Shown: positions 47,226 to 55,033 of the stretch, piece after piece
Layout: every line of letters begins with the position of its first letter
Numbering within the stretch: the first letter of the stretch is position 1
NCBI GenBank assembly: GCA_963716855.1
Contig: CAVQUV010000016.1
Location: 321,792-385,791 of the forward strand
DNA from: JAGVSZ01 sp963716855
Lineage (GTDB): Bacteria; Pseudomonadota; Gammaproteobacteria; Burkholderiales; SG8-39
DNA: 64,000 bases
Direction: 5' to 3'
Notes under the pieces: generated by a model
What the model was told of the DNA's origin: nothing
Database searches by the model: none
Seen by the model: only the letters and a program-made list of their open reading frames with translations
Translations under genes and position numbers: made by a program

Positions 47226-47720
47226 CTAGAACGGATGAACCTGCTTGAAACGGACAAGAATGCGTTCGAGGTCTTCGGCCTTTTCGGATTCGCCTTGCGC
47301 CTTCGCTTTCTCAACGTTTTCTTGGATCAAGCGCTGAATCTCGCGCAGACCGTCTTTTGATTGAAGCAAAGCGCCTCCCAGTCCGGCGGCGGCCGTCGTC
47401 GATAGATTTTCTTGCTCAGCGATTGCACCTACTTCATGCGCGGTGAGTTCGGGTCCACCGGCCATGTTCTGCTGTCGTCCGAACAGGCCTGTGCGCAACA
47501 TTTCCTTCAGGCGCAGTCCCATGTCGCCGCCGACGGCGTCCCCAAGGCTTTCAACTAACGCCAACGCTCTTTCCTGCTGAGCCACCCAACTTTGTATCGC
47601 ATGGGATGCCAATGTAAGGGACGGCTCACCCATGAGCGTGCTGAGCCGCTCCAATCGATCCTTTATCCCTGCCTGCAGGGGGATCTGACCCTCGGTTGCT
47701 GGTTCTCGTGTCGTCATCAT
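47226..47720 (-). CDS. Unknown protein with ribbon-helix-helix-like N-terminus
   Basis: 164 residues from ATG 47720 (a second ATG follows). Residues about 12-58 (IPLQAGIKDRLERLSTLMGE, TLASHAIQSWVAQQERALAL) resemble the CopG/ParD-type ribbon-helix-helix of antitoxins. The rest is helical and charged (LREIQRLIQENVEKAKAQGE). No toxin gene is adjacent. It may be a solo regulator or an orphan antitoxin. Surroundings are broken genes, so it may be a late arrival. Confidence 0.55.
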   Translation of the reverse strand: MMTTREPATEGQIPLQAGIKDRLERLSTLMGEPSLTLASHAIQSWVAQQERALALVESLGDAVGGDMGLRLKEMLRTGLFGRQQNMAGGPELTAHEVGAIAEQENLSTTAAAGLGGALLQSKDGLREIQRLIQENVEKAKAQGESEKAEDLERILVRFKQVHPF

Positions 47721-48392
47721 GCTGTCCCGGTTGCGACTTGCGCCCGTAAGTAACAGGTGTGAACGTGGCGGATCCCTCTTGGCCAGAGGGCTTTCCCACC
47801 GAAGCCGCCTCTGCCGGCAATCCAAAAAACGAAGTAAGACACACCGGACTTGGAAGAATTTTGGCGCCGAAACGCCAGCAAATTCGCTCGGCGACGCGCC
47901 TGCCTTTTCGCACTTCGGGAAAGCCAGAACGGTGTGGATTGCGAGTCCAAGCGGCGCTGATCGCCCGGCGTCGCCGCGCTTGTGCTCGTCGCTTCGACGG
48001 CGCCGCATGCAAGATCAACCCGGAACGACGCCTGTCCTGCCCGGGACGATGTGAGAGGAGCAGAGGAGGCGGGTAACTGTCTTCGGGCCCGAGTTTGGAG
48101 TTGCCAAGAGGTGTACTCGGCGTCGGATAGTACCCGCCCTTTTTTCACTATACGCGCACGGTGCCCCAGATACACCCGGTATCGAAAAAAAGTTGTCGCA
48201 GGTGAGAAGCCCGCCAATACTGTGCCGCTAACACCGATCAGGTCGTGGTGCGGGTGAAAGACGACACGCTGCTCGTCTTCCCCTCGTATCTGTATCACTC
48301 GGGCGGCGGCTCCTGAAGCATCCTACATTCTCACTTTCGGAGCGCCGGAGCGAAGAAAGGCCAACCCGTCCGGTACGTTGCGGGAGGAACGC
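47721..48392. other. Stretch without intact genes
   Basis: No complete gene. At 48,239-48,316 the plus strand reads VKDDTLLVFPSYLYHSGGGS and stop, which resembles the end of a 2-oxoglutarate/Fe(II) oxygenase-like protein (LFPSxLxHS), so a gene tail may be left here. A T run after a GC segment (48,128-48,144) may stop transcription. Confidence 0.4.
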
Positions 48393-49142
48393 ATGGATCT
48401 CAAAGGCACGGTCGCCGTCGTGACCGGCGGCAATGGCGGGCTCGGCCAGCGCATCTGCCACGCGCTCGCCGCCCAAGGCTGTCACATCGCCGTGGTTTAT
48501 GCCCAGAGCAAGGACCAGGCCGAGGGCGTCGCGCGTGATCTCGAGAAGCATCAGGTCTCGGCCGCCACCTTCGCCTGCAACGTGACGCAGCGCGACCGGG
48601 TGCAGTGCCTGGTCGACGACGTCGTCAAGCGCTTCGGCCGCCTCGACATCCTGATCAACGATGCCGCCTACAACAAGGCGATCCCCTTCGCCGACCTCGA
48701 CAACCTCACCTACGAGGAGTGGACCAAGATCATCGACATCAACCTCACCGGGCCCATGCTCACCATCAAGGCCGTGGCGCCGGTCATGAAGCGCCAGGGG
48801 AGCGGGCGCATCGTCAACATCTCCTCGGTGGCAGGGCTCGGCCCGCAGGGTTCGTCGATCGCCTATGCCGTTTCCAAGGCCGGCCTGATCCATCTCACCA
48901 AGTGCATGGCCGTAGCGCTGGCACCCGAGGTGCTGGTCAACTGCGTGGCGCCCGGCCTGCTCGAGGGCACGCGCACGACCGCGAACCTGCGGCGCGAGCA
49001 GATCGAGAATTCCGCCAAGACCTCGCTGCTGCGCAAGGCCGCCGACAAGGACGACGTTGCCGACCAGGTGGTGACGATGTGCCGGACCAACACCATGACC
49101 GGCCAGACAGTGGTGATCGATTCGGGCCGCACCTTCCACTGA
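48393..49142 (+). CDS. Short-chain dehydrogenase/reductase (SDR)
   Basis: 249 residues, classical SDR. Cofactor motif VTGGNGGLGQRICHAL (TGxxxGxG), NDAAYN replacing the NNAG motif, catalytic Ser in NISSVAG, and YAVSK with the Tyr-Lys pair. All catalytic residues are kept, so it should be active on an unknown alcohol or ketone with NAD(P). ATG 48393 is preceded by GGGAGGAAC. It was followed by a second SDR gene of which only the beginning is left. Confidence 0.93.
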   Translation: MDLKGTVAVVTGGNGGLGQRICHALAAQGCHIAVVYAQSKDQAEGVARDLEKHQVSAATFACNVTQRDRVQCLVDDVVKRFGRLDILINDAAYNKAIPFADLDNLTYEEWTKIIDINLTGPMLTIKAVAPVMKRQGSGRIVNISSVAGLGPQGSSIAYAVSKAGLIHLTKCMAVALAPEVLVNCVAPGLLEGTRTTANLRREQIENSAKTSLLRKAADKDDVADQVVTMCRTNTMTGQTVVIDSGRTFH

Positions 49143-49158
49143 GCGGCAGGGCATTCGC

Positions 49159-49209
49159 ATGACACTGCAGGGCAAGGCAGCCCACGTCACCGGCGGCGGC
49201 TCGCGGCAC
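49159..49209 (+). pseudogene. N-terminal stub of a second SDR gene
   Basis: ATG 49159, 17 bases after the previous stop, begins MTLQGKAAHVTGGGSRH, the start of an SDR up to the cofactor loop. Homology then stops abruptly; the rest was deleted. Confidence 0.5.
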
Positions 49210-49260
49210 GCGTTTCGACGCGCCGGCAAGCACACCGTGATCCAGCGCTTGCGCCGAAAT

Positions 49261-49449
49261 TCAAATGACCCGGTGTTCAACGACCACGAAGGCCGTGATT
49301 TCAGCGAGAAACGTTTTCGCGTGGGCCATCGTCACCTGGCCGGCCGGGGACGAAAAGGCGGCCTCCAGTGTCGCCGCATCCTCGAACCACAGTCGGGCAA
49401 TCTCGATTTCCCTGCTTTGCGCGAAAAATTCCCTGATCGGGTTGCCCAT
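49261..49449 (-). pseudogene. Fragment of an EthD-like protein
   Basis: 62 residues: REIEIARLWFEDAATLEAAF, SSPAGQVTMAHAKTFLAEIT and FVVVEHRVI, the C-terminal half of a small dimeric alpha/beta-barrel (EthD) protein. An in-frame stop lies just before its ATG, so the N-terminal half is gone. Confidence 0.4.
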
Positions 49450-49616
49450 TTCCTAGTGCCGGAGCGAAAGAAGCCCAACGCGTGCGAGGCGTTGCGCGTG
49501 AGCGCAGGGCGCGGGCTTGAGCCTTGGAACACGTAGAATCCCTGCAGATATCGCTGTTAACAGGGAATTGCGCGAGAGGGGTTCGCTGGGGACTCCGTGC
49601 TCCGCCAGGAACAAGT

Positions 49617-49645
49617 GAAGCCCGCGTGAGCGGGCTTCGTTGTTT
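49617..49645 (+). terminator. Rho-independent terminator
   Basis: GAAGCCCGC, loop GTGA, GCGGGCTTC (49617-49638), then GTTGTTT. A perfect 9-bp stem, of the type found behind tRNA genes and operons. The upstream gene it once served is not evident. Confidence 0.65.
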
Positions 49646-49674
49646 CCGGTCCAGCGAAGCGACCCAACGGCGCG

Positions 49675-49979
49675 CGTCGCGTGGGGGATGCGAAAGACGC
49701 GGCGATGCGGTATTTGCGATCCACCAAGGCCTTCGGGAACTTCAATAACGTGGACGGCTTGAGGATCGCGGCAAGCTTCGGGATGCGGCGCGCGTTCACG
49801 AACTGGGTGGTCGGCCCGAGCACAACGCGATCGAGCGTGGTGAGATTCGGAGCGCGATGGATGAGCAACTGATGCTTGTGCAACAAGGATTCTGCGGCGA
49901 CTGCACGTAAGCCACCTGGGCGGAGTAGTTTCGCGAAGGTGACCAGTAGGTAAATGGCGAGGATGAGGATTTCGCGCAT
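49675..49979 (-). pseudogene. N-terminal remnant of an integrase-core transposase
   Basis: ATG 49979 opens MREILILAIYLLVTFAKLLR, followed by RAVAAESLLHKHQLLIHRAP and LKPSTLLKFPKALVDRKYRI. This is the typical N-terminal region of a widespread rve-type transposase group (hydrophobic start, ExLLLKHQLLI, KPSTLLxFHxALV). The catalytic core is missing. A C-terminal remnant of the same type of transposase lies at 51.37-51.64 kb. Confidence 0.7.
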
Positions 49980-50496
49980 GGAGCGAACGGTAGCATCCCC
50001 GCCAGTGCGTGCAAGACTGCACGGCGTGGGCGGATTGCGTCACACTACGAATTCGCCACGCACAGGCTGGACACCTAGGCACCTCGTGGCGCCGGGAGGA
50101 TAGGGCGCCCACGCGATCGTTCGAACACATCCGTCAAGTTGGCGAATGAGGAGAGTTACGCATCCGAACCTGACGCCGGAGAATTGGACCACATGGACAA
50201 GAGCTAACTGTCCGCAAGCCAGCGCGACGCGCTAAACACAACCGTGCTTTCATTTATCGCCGACGGTCTCGACGACCAAAGTAAACCAGTCTCCATGCCA
50301 TGTGCGCAGGTGCGGACGCAAATAGATCGAACCAACAAGATCCTTCAGTCAGTGAAATAGGCGATTCGACATCCTGCAAAGTAAGGGCGGCGACCAAGTG
50401 CCGATTCACATGAGTTCCGTTATGACCGGGACATGCTCAGAGATCAACCTTACTTGAACGGGTCGCTTCGGTGCATCCGGAAATGGATCTGACGAC
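49980..50496. other. Non-coding stretch before the PEP-CTERM gene
   Basis: No gene is recognisable in 517 bases. The base composition is visibly less GC-rich than the core (50,200-50,450). It probably includes the promoter of the PEP-CTERM gene, but no clear boxes were found. Confidence 0.5.
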
Positions 50497-51207
50497 GTGA
50501 TTGCCCATTTCAAGAAACAGTGCGTACGCGTTTCGGCCGTCCTGCGCGGGGCGCTCCTCTGCCTGACGCTCGTCGTGAGCACCGCAGCGGCCGGGCTGCC
50601 GATGTCGCTGACCCAGGCTCAGTTTATCGCGGGCATCGCCGGGCTGACCACGATCGTGGAGGATTTCGAGAGTTACCCGAACGGCACCGATTTCGCGTCG
50701 CCCTTCGTTACCGCTAATGGGGCGTTCACCTCTGGGGCGCCACGCGTCCAGGCGTCGGCGACGTTATGTGGGGACGGGGACCAGTGCCTTTTCGACAGCG
50801 CGTCGGCCGCGGGCCTCCGGACGTTCGCGGCGTTCCCGCTTGGCACCCAGTTTTGGGGCGCGGACCTTCACGCCGTCGACGTCACGGACACGCTGAGGCT
50901 GACGGTGACGGGCGGAAGTGGAATTCTCGCGCTGGAGGTTTCAGGGGTCAGCTTCGTCGGGTTCACGGACCCGCTCGGTCTCACGTCCGTCGAATTCGAA
51001 AACCAGGGCACCGATTCCGGCGGCGGGAACGTCGGCTTCGGCAACTACAGCTTCGGCAACGTCACAACTGCGCCCAACCCTTCCGTTGTCTCCGAGCCTG
51101 CCTCGGCTGCGTTACTCGGTTTCGCGCTCGCCGGAGCTTGGGCCATGACCCGCCGTCGCGCGCTGTGGTGCGCAAATACCCGAGCACACGACCGCAGGCG
51201 CGAGTGA
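50497..51207 (+). CDS. PEP-CTERM-type exported protein
   Basis: 236 residues. Signal peptide (LRGALLCLTLVVSTAAAG), an extracellular-type beta-rich middle (TIVEDFESYPNGTDFASPFV, GADLHAVDVTDTLRLTVTGG), and a C-terminal sorting signal: SEPASAALLGFALAGAWAM then RRR. PEP-CTERM proteins are cut and attached by exosortase in exopolysaccharide-forming bacteria. The start is GTG 50497. Unusually, 16 residues follow the basic cluster (ALWCANTRAHDRRRE); they lie in repeat copy A and were probably added by its insertion. Confidence 0.8.
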   Translation: MIAHFKKQCVRVSAVLRGALLCLTLVVSTAAAGLPMSLTQAQFIAGIAGLTTIVEDFESYPNGTDFASPFVTANGAFTSGAPRVQASATLCGDGDQCLFDSASAAGLRTFAAFPLGTQFWGADLHAVDVTDTLRLTVTGGSGILALEVSGVSFVGFTDPLGLTSVEFENQGTDSGGGNVGFGNYSFGNVTTAPNPSVVSEPASAALLGFALAGAWAMTRRRALWCANTRAHDRRRE

Positions 51208-51310
51208 ATACTCATGGCGCAGCCCGCCCAACACCGACTTCGAGCGCACGACGAGGCCATCGCGAATACGATGTCGAGATTGTCGGGCCTGGAATGCGGC
51301 AGATTTTGAG
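51157..51310 (+). repeat. Imperfect inverted repeat, copy A
   Basis: About 150 bases which match, at roughly three bases in four by eye, the reverse complement of 52,648-52,790. Conserved islands include CGCAGGCGCG-like, CCGCCCAACACCG and CGCGAATACGATGTC. Both copies read as a related peptide (YPSTRPQARVNTHGAARPTP here). The element type is not recognised. Confidence 0.65.
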
Positions 51311-51371
51311 GGCGGGTCGGGCACGCCGGGTCCGGGCGTCACATGGGGACGTGACCGGTTGTAATGGCTAC

Positions 51372-51640
51372 TCTATACCGCGAGCAACAAGCACAAATGC
51401 GACTCGGAGATGCGTATCAGCCCGTCCAGACACTCGCGCCGCATGGTGCCAATCAGGCGCTCGCAAACGGCATTTGCCATGGGACTATGGAGGGGCGATT
51501 TCAGAATTCTCAAGCCGTCTTCGAAAGCAATCGCCTCCCTCAACTGCTGTAGCGTCCGGGCCGCTGTGGGGTGTGCCGTGACATTGAAGTGAACCAGCCG
51601 GCGGGATCCGTGATGAATGAGCACGAAGACATGCGCATCT
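51372..51640 (-). pseudogene. C-terminal remnant of an integrase-core transposase
   Basis: Minus strand: DAHVFVLIHHGSRRLVHFNV, TAHPTAARTLQQLREAIAFE, SPMANAVCERLIGTMRRECL. These are the second catalytic Asp neighbourhood and the DDE Glu region of the same transposase group as at 49.7-50.0 kb, with an internal deletion between them (the HDRDxxF block is missing). Not functional. Confidence 0.7.
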
Positions 51641-52461
51641 GGCACCAAAGCTTTACTGACCTGACGGTCATGCCGCTGTATCGCAAGACGATTGCGGAGC
51701 ACGCTGCCACGGTCATGGGTAACGACGCCGCTGTGAGTGTGCACGGCCTCCGACCGGGAACCTACGCCGAGGGTTGTGCGCCTATCGACGCGATCAAGTA
51801 TCGTTACGTAGCCTCAATCAACGAGCTCCAAATTTGCGACGCGGCGCTTGTCGCGGAGCGAGAAGATTTCGACGCGGTCGCAATCGGGTGCTTCTTCGAC
51901 CCGGGCTTGCGGGCCGCACGATCGCTCGTCGACATTCCGGTTGTCGGACTCGGAGAGACCTGCGCGCTTGTCGCCTGCTCATTAGCACGGAAATTCGGTC
52001 TCGTCACGCTCTGCGAAGAGCAGTCCGCCGACTACACCGATCTGATGCAGGCCTACGGGCTCGAACGCCGCTTCGCAGGGGCGGTCTCGGTCGATCCTCC
52101 GATTGATGAGTTCGCGCTAGAAGCGGATGAGGAGGCCGCGCGGGTGATCGAGGAGCGCTTTGATGAGGCGTGTGCGCTCAGCGTCGAGCGTGGCGCAGAA
52201 ATCATCATCCCCGCCGACGGAGTGCTCAACGAGTTTCTCGTGCGTCGTGGTCGCTTGACGGCTCGTGGCGGCGTGCCGGTCATGGACAGCCTCGGCGTAT
52301 TGTTTCAGCATGCTGCGTTCCTGGTCAGGCTCGCACGGACGACCGCGGCCGGCGTAAGCCGCCATCAGTACTATGCTCGCCCGTCTCAGACACTTGTTGA
52401 GCACGTGCGGCGCTTCTCGCGCCAGCAGGAACCTGCTAACGACTTCTCAGGGGAAAGGTGA
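51631..52461 (+). CDS. Asp/Glu/hydantoin racemase-family protein
   Basis: About 276 residues from ATG 51631; an in-frame ATG at 51613 is possible but lies in antisense transposase sequence. RIWHQSFTDLTVMPLYRKTI, DAVAIGCFFDPGLRAARSLV (first Cys), and IPVVGLGETCALVACSLARK are as in hydantoin racemases. The second-Cys position (usually GC in the last third) reads IIIPADGVLNEFLVRRG, without Cys, so racemisation by two bases is doubtful; a decarboxylase or isomerase variant is possible. The 5' end lies at a mobile-element junction with only a weak ribosome site. Confidence 0.75.
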   Translation: MRIWHQSFTDLTVMPLYRKTIAEHAATVMGNDAAVSVHGLRPGTYAEGCAPIDAIKYRYVASINELQICDAALVAEREDFDAVAIGCFFDPGLRAARSLVDIPVVGLGETCALVACSLARKFGLVTLCEEQSADYTDLMQAYGLERRFAGAVSVDPPIDEFALEADEEAARVIEERFDEACALSVERGAEIIIPADGVLNEFLVRRGRLTARGGVPVMDSLGVLFQHAAFLVRLARTTAAGVSRHQYYARPSQTLVEHVRRFSRQQEPANDFSGER

Positions 52462-52479
52462 CTCCAAATCCTGCCGGCT

Positions 52480-52640
52480 GACGGCTGACTCAGCTTGCCG
52501 AGGATCGGCGGCTCGCCGATGCGTCGCCAGAGGTACTTGCCGTGCCCGCCGGGGCCGACGATCTTGCCGTTGTCCATCACGGTGACGCCGTGCACGATGG
52601 TGCGCACCGGCCAGCCTTTCAGCATCTGGTTTTTCCGCCG
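52480..52640 (-). pseudogene. C-terminal fragment of an amidohydrolase (hydantoinase/dihydroorotase type)
   Basis: Minus strand: LKGWPVRTIVHGVTVMDNGK and IVGPGGHGKYLWRRIGEPPI, the last part of a dihydropyrimidinase-like enzyme, where the chain returns to the small beta domain. The metal-binding barrel is gone; the cut is next to repeat copy B. Its proximity to a hydantoin-racemase-like gene hints at a former hydantoin-use operon. Confidence 0.55.
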
Positions 52641-52647
52641 GCGAAAG

Positions 52648-52790
52648 CTGCCGCGTTCCCGACTCAGCAGTCCGGACATCGTATTCGCGGGGGCCCTCGT
52701 CGTACTCGCAAGGCGGTGTTGGGTGGACTGCATCACGAGTACTCAGGCGCGCCTGTGGTCGCATGATCGGGTAATTGCGTAGCACAGCGG
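52648..52790 (-). repeat. Imperfect inverted repeat, copy B
   Basis: Partner of 51,157-51,310 in opposite orientation. Read on the minus strand it encodes YPIMRPQARLSTRDAVHPTP and GPREYDVRTAESGTRQLS, matching the peptide read of copy A in register. Confidence 0.65.
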
Positions 52791-52838
52791 TGAACGATAC
52801 CGCCGCAGTGATGTCGCGCGCGGCGGCGTCGGCCTAGG

Positions 52839-53735
52839 CTAGCGCTTTCCCCACTTCTTTTCCTCGACGGTCTTCTCCTCGATCTCGTAGAACTCGTCGA
52901 GGCCGACAAGCGTCTCGATCTCGTGGCGCGCCTCTACGCACTGCTCCTGCGTGAGGCCGCTGTAGCCGCCGGTCCGCTTGGTCTCCGCATAGGCCAGCTT
53001 GGCGAAGTGGAAGCTCACCAGTAGGTAGGTGAGGGCGTCGATCGCCCCCTTATAGCCCATATCGGCGAGCTGCGGGCCGGTAGGCAGCGGCCGGCCGTCG
53101 CGGTTGCCGCGGCTGATCACGTAGACGAGAGGGATCTTCGCCTGCTTAGGGGCTTTTTTCATCTCCTCGTCGTTGCGCGGGAAGATCAGCCCCATGTCCG
53201 CGCCGACGTCGGCGGCGGCGTTGACCCGCCGCACGGCCTCCTTCAGGCCCTCGAAGCGGCAGGTATCGGTGCGCGCGATGACGACGAAGTCCGGGTCGGA
53301 GCGCTCGCGCTGGCGGCACGCGAACTTGATCTTGTCGACGAACTCCTTGCGGGGGATCGCATGTGCTACGTACTTGTGGTAATGGGCGCGCTTGGGATAG
53401 AGCTGATCCTCGATGTGCGTGCCGGCAATGCCGGCACGGATGAACTCCCTCACGGTGCGCATGGTGTGCAGCGGCTCGCCGAAACCGGCGCCGCCGTCGA
53501 CGACCAGTGGGATGCCCACCGCGCTCGCCACGTCGCCGGCTACGCGCGCCTGCTCGTCCATCGTGAGCATCGGCTCGGAGGTGCAGCGCGAGCCACCGGT
53601 GACAAAGCCGCCCGTGTAGACCGCGTCGTAGCCGAGGCTCTCGACGAGCCGGCCACCGAGCGCGTCGTACGCGACCGGCATGTAGACGAATTCCTTCTTC
53701 TTCAGCAGCTTTCGCAGGGCAGTGGTCTTCCGCAT
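52839..53735 (-). CDS. Isocitrate lyase/PEP mutase-superfamily enzyme
   Basis: 298 residues, TIM barrel. PVAYDALGGRLVESLGYDAV at the start, VDGGAGFGEPLHTMRTVREF with Mg ligand region, HIEDQLYPKRAHYHKYVAHA at the place of the lyase KKCGH motif, and IARTDTCRFEGLKEAVRRVN. The catalytic Cys of isocitrate lyases is absent (KRAHYH), as in carboxy-PEP mutase-like or oxaloacetate-decarboxylase-like members. Reaction not known. Start ATG 53735. It is followed upstream (minus strand) by the PrpD-family fragment, 15 bases away. Confidence 0.85.
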   Translation of the reverse strand: MRKTTALRKLLKKKEFVYMPVAYDALGGRLVESLGYDAVYTGGFVTGGSRCTSEPMLTMDEQARVAGDVASAVGIPLVVDGGAGFGEPLHTMRTVREFIRAGIAGTHIEDQLYPKRAHYHKYVAHAIPRKEFVDKIKFACRQRERSDPDFVVIARTDTCRFEGLKEAVRRVNAAADVGADMGLIFPRNDEEMKKAPKQAKIPLVYVISRGNRDGRPLPTGPQLADMGYKGAIDALTYLLVSFHFAKLAYAETKRTGGYSGLTQEQCVEARHEIETLVGLDEFYEIEEKTVEEKKWGKR

Positions 53736-53749
53736 CCGGGCCTTCTCTC

Positions 53750-54040
53750 CTAGGCTGCGCTCCGCAGGACCTGCACGAGCCTGCGAAACGTGGTTTGCCG
53801 CTCGAGCGAAAGCGCGAGGCCGGCGAATTTCTCGATCTCCGCGCGCGGCAGGAAGGGCGCGGCGAGCGCGTTGAACGTGGCGAAGACCGCGTCCTCAGGG
53901 ATCGGATTCTCCGGCTCGGCGCGGCCGTACTCGATCCGCTCGCGCAGGGCGCGCCCGTCGCGCAGGTGCAGCGTCAGGTGGCACGGTTTTGCGCTCATGC
54001 GCCGCTGCGCGACGTCGAAGTTCCCATCTGAGGAGGCCCT
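53750..54040 (-). pseudogene. C-terminal fragment of an MmgE/PrpD-family protein
   Basis: Reads GNFDVAQRRMSAKPCHLTLH, LRDGRALRERIEYGRAEPEN and FNALAAPFLPRAEIEKFAGL, the last 90 residues of a 2-methylcitrate dehydratase-like (MmgE/PrpD) protein. The frame is open only to about 54,040, next to the quinone reductase stop. An 82-residue product from ATG 53998 could be made but would lack the whole catalytic domain. Confidence 0.6.
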
Positions 54041-54049
54041 GACTACCGC

Positions 54050-55033
54050 TCAGGGCACCAGCACGAGCGGGCCGGTGGTCTGCCCACCCTCGAGCAGCCG
54101 GTGCGCTTCGGCCGCCTGCTCGAGCGGCAGGCGGCGCGGCGCGGCGGGCTGCAGCGCGCCGCCGACGATCGCGTCGAACAGCTCCCGCGCCGCAGCCTCC
54201 AGCTCCGCGCGGTTCGCGGTGTAGTCGCCGAACCGCACCCACGACACCGACAGGCTGCCGCGGTCGCGCAGCTCGTTGACCGAGAAGGGCGGCACGAGAC
54301 CGGAGGAGTTGCCGAAGCACACCAGGTGACCGCGCGGCGCGAGGCAGGAGAGCGAGCCCTCCCAGGTCGCGCGACCCACGGGATCGTAGACGACCGGCAC
54401 CCCGCCGCCGGAGAGCTCGCGCACCCGCGCCGGCCAATCGTCGCGGCCGCGGACGAAGACCGCTTCGTAGCCCGCGCCGCGCGCGGCGTCGACCTTGCTC
54501 TCGCTGCCGACGATGCCGATCGCGCGCGCGCCGATCGCCCGCAGCCACTGGCCGGCGAGCATCCCGACGCCGCCGGCTGCCGAGTGGAACACGACCCAGG
54601 CGCCCGGCGGAACGCGGAACACGCGGCGCACGAGCATGTGCACAGTCAGTCCCTTGAGCAGGACGGCGGCCGCGATCTCGTCCGGAACGCCCGCCGGAAG
54701 CGCGACGCAGCGCTCGGCCGGGAAGTTCCTCACGTCGCGGTACGACCCGAGCGGCTGCGACGCGTACGCGACCCGATCGCCGACGCGGAAGCGTGCGACG
54801 CCTTCGCCCAGCGCCTCGACCACGCCCGCCGCTTCCATGCCGAGCACCAGGGGCATCGGCATCGCTCGCAGCGGCGCGTAGTCGCCGCGCCGGCCGTGCA
54901 CGTCGGTGAAATTGACGCCGATGGCGGTCTGCCGGATGCGCACCTCGCCCGGACCCGGCGCGCTGTCCGGGACCACGCGCGCCTGCAGGACTTCCGGACC
55001 GCCGAAACGGTCGATTGCGATCTCGCGTGCCAT
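54050..55033 (-). CDS. NADPH:quinone reductase-like (MDR/QOR) oxidoreductase
   Basis: 327 residues. GroES-like domain (GEVRIRQTAIGVNFTDVHGR, VLGMEAAGVVEALGEGVARF) and NADPH Rossmann domain with HSAAGGVGMLAGQWLRAIGA near residue 145. No zinc-ligand cysteines, as usual for quinone reductases. It reduces quinones or enones by NADPH. Start ATG 55033; the MFS gene stop lies immediately before, so co-transcription is likely. Confidence 0.92.
   Translation of the reverse strand: MAREIAIDRFGGPEVLQARVVPDSAPGPGEVRIRQTAIGVNFTDVHGRRGDYAPLRAMPMPLVLGMEAAGVVEALGEGVARFRVGDRVAYASQPLGSYRDVRNFPAERCVALPAGVPDEIAAAVLLKGLTVHMLVRRVFRVPPGAWVVFHSAAGGVGMLAGQWLRAIGARAIGIVGSESKVDAARGAGYEAVFVRGRDDWPARVRELSGGGVPVVYDPVGRATWEGSLSCLAPRGHLVCFGNSSGLVPPFSVNELRDRGSLSVSWVRFGDYTANRAELEAAARELFDAIVGGALQPAAPRRLPLEQAAEAHRLLEGGQTTGPLVLVP

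Noticed and set aside
49528..49609. Possible tRNA before the terminator at 49.6 kb (ends GTGCTCCGCCA)
   Set aside because: An acceptor-like pairing (GGAACAC with GTGCTCC) exists, but there is no proper D arm, the T loop is wrong and the anticodon arm does not fit; probably only a repeat-like or degenerated sequence.
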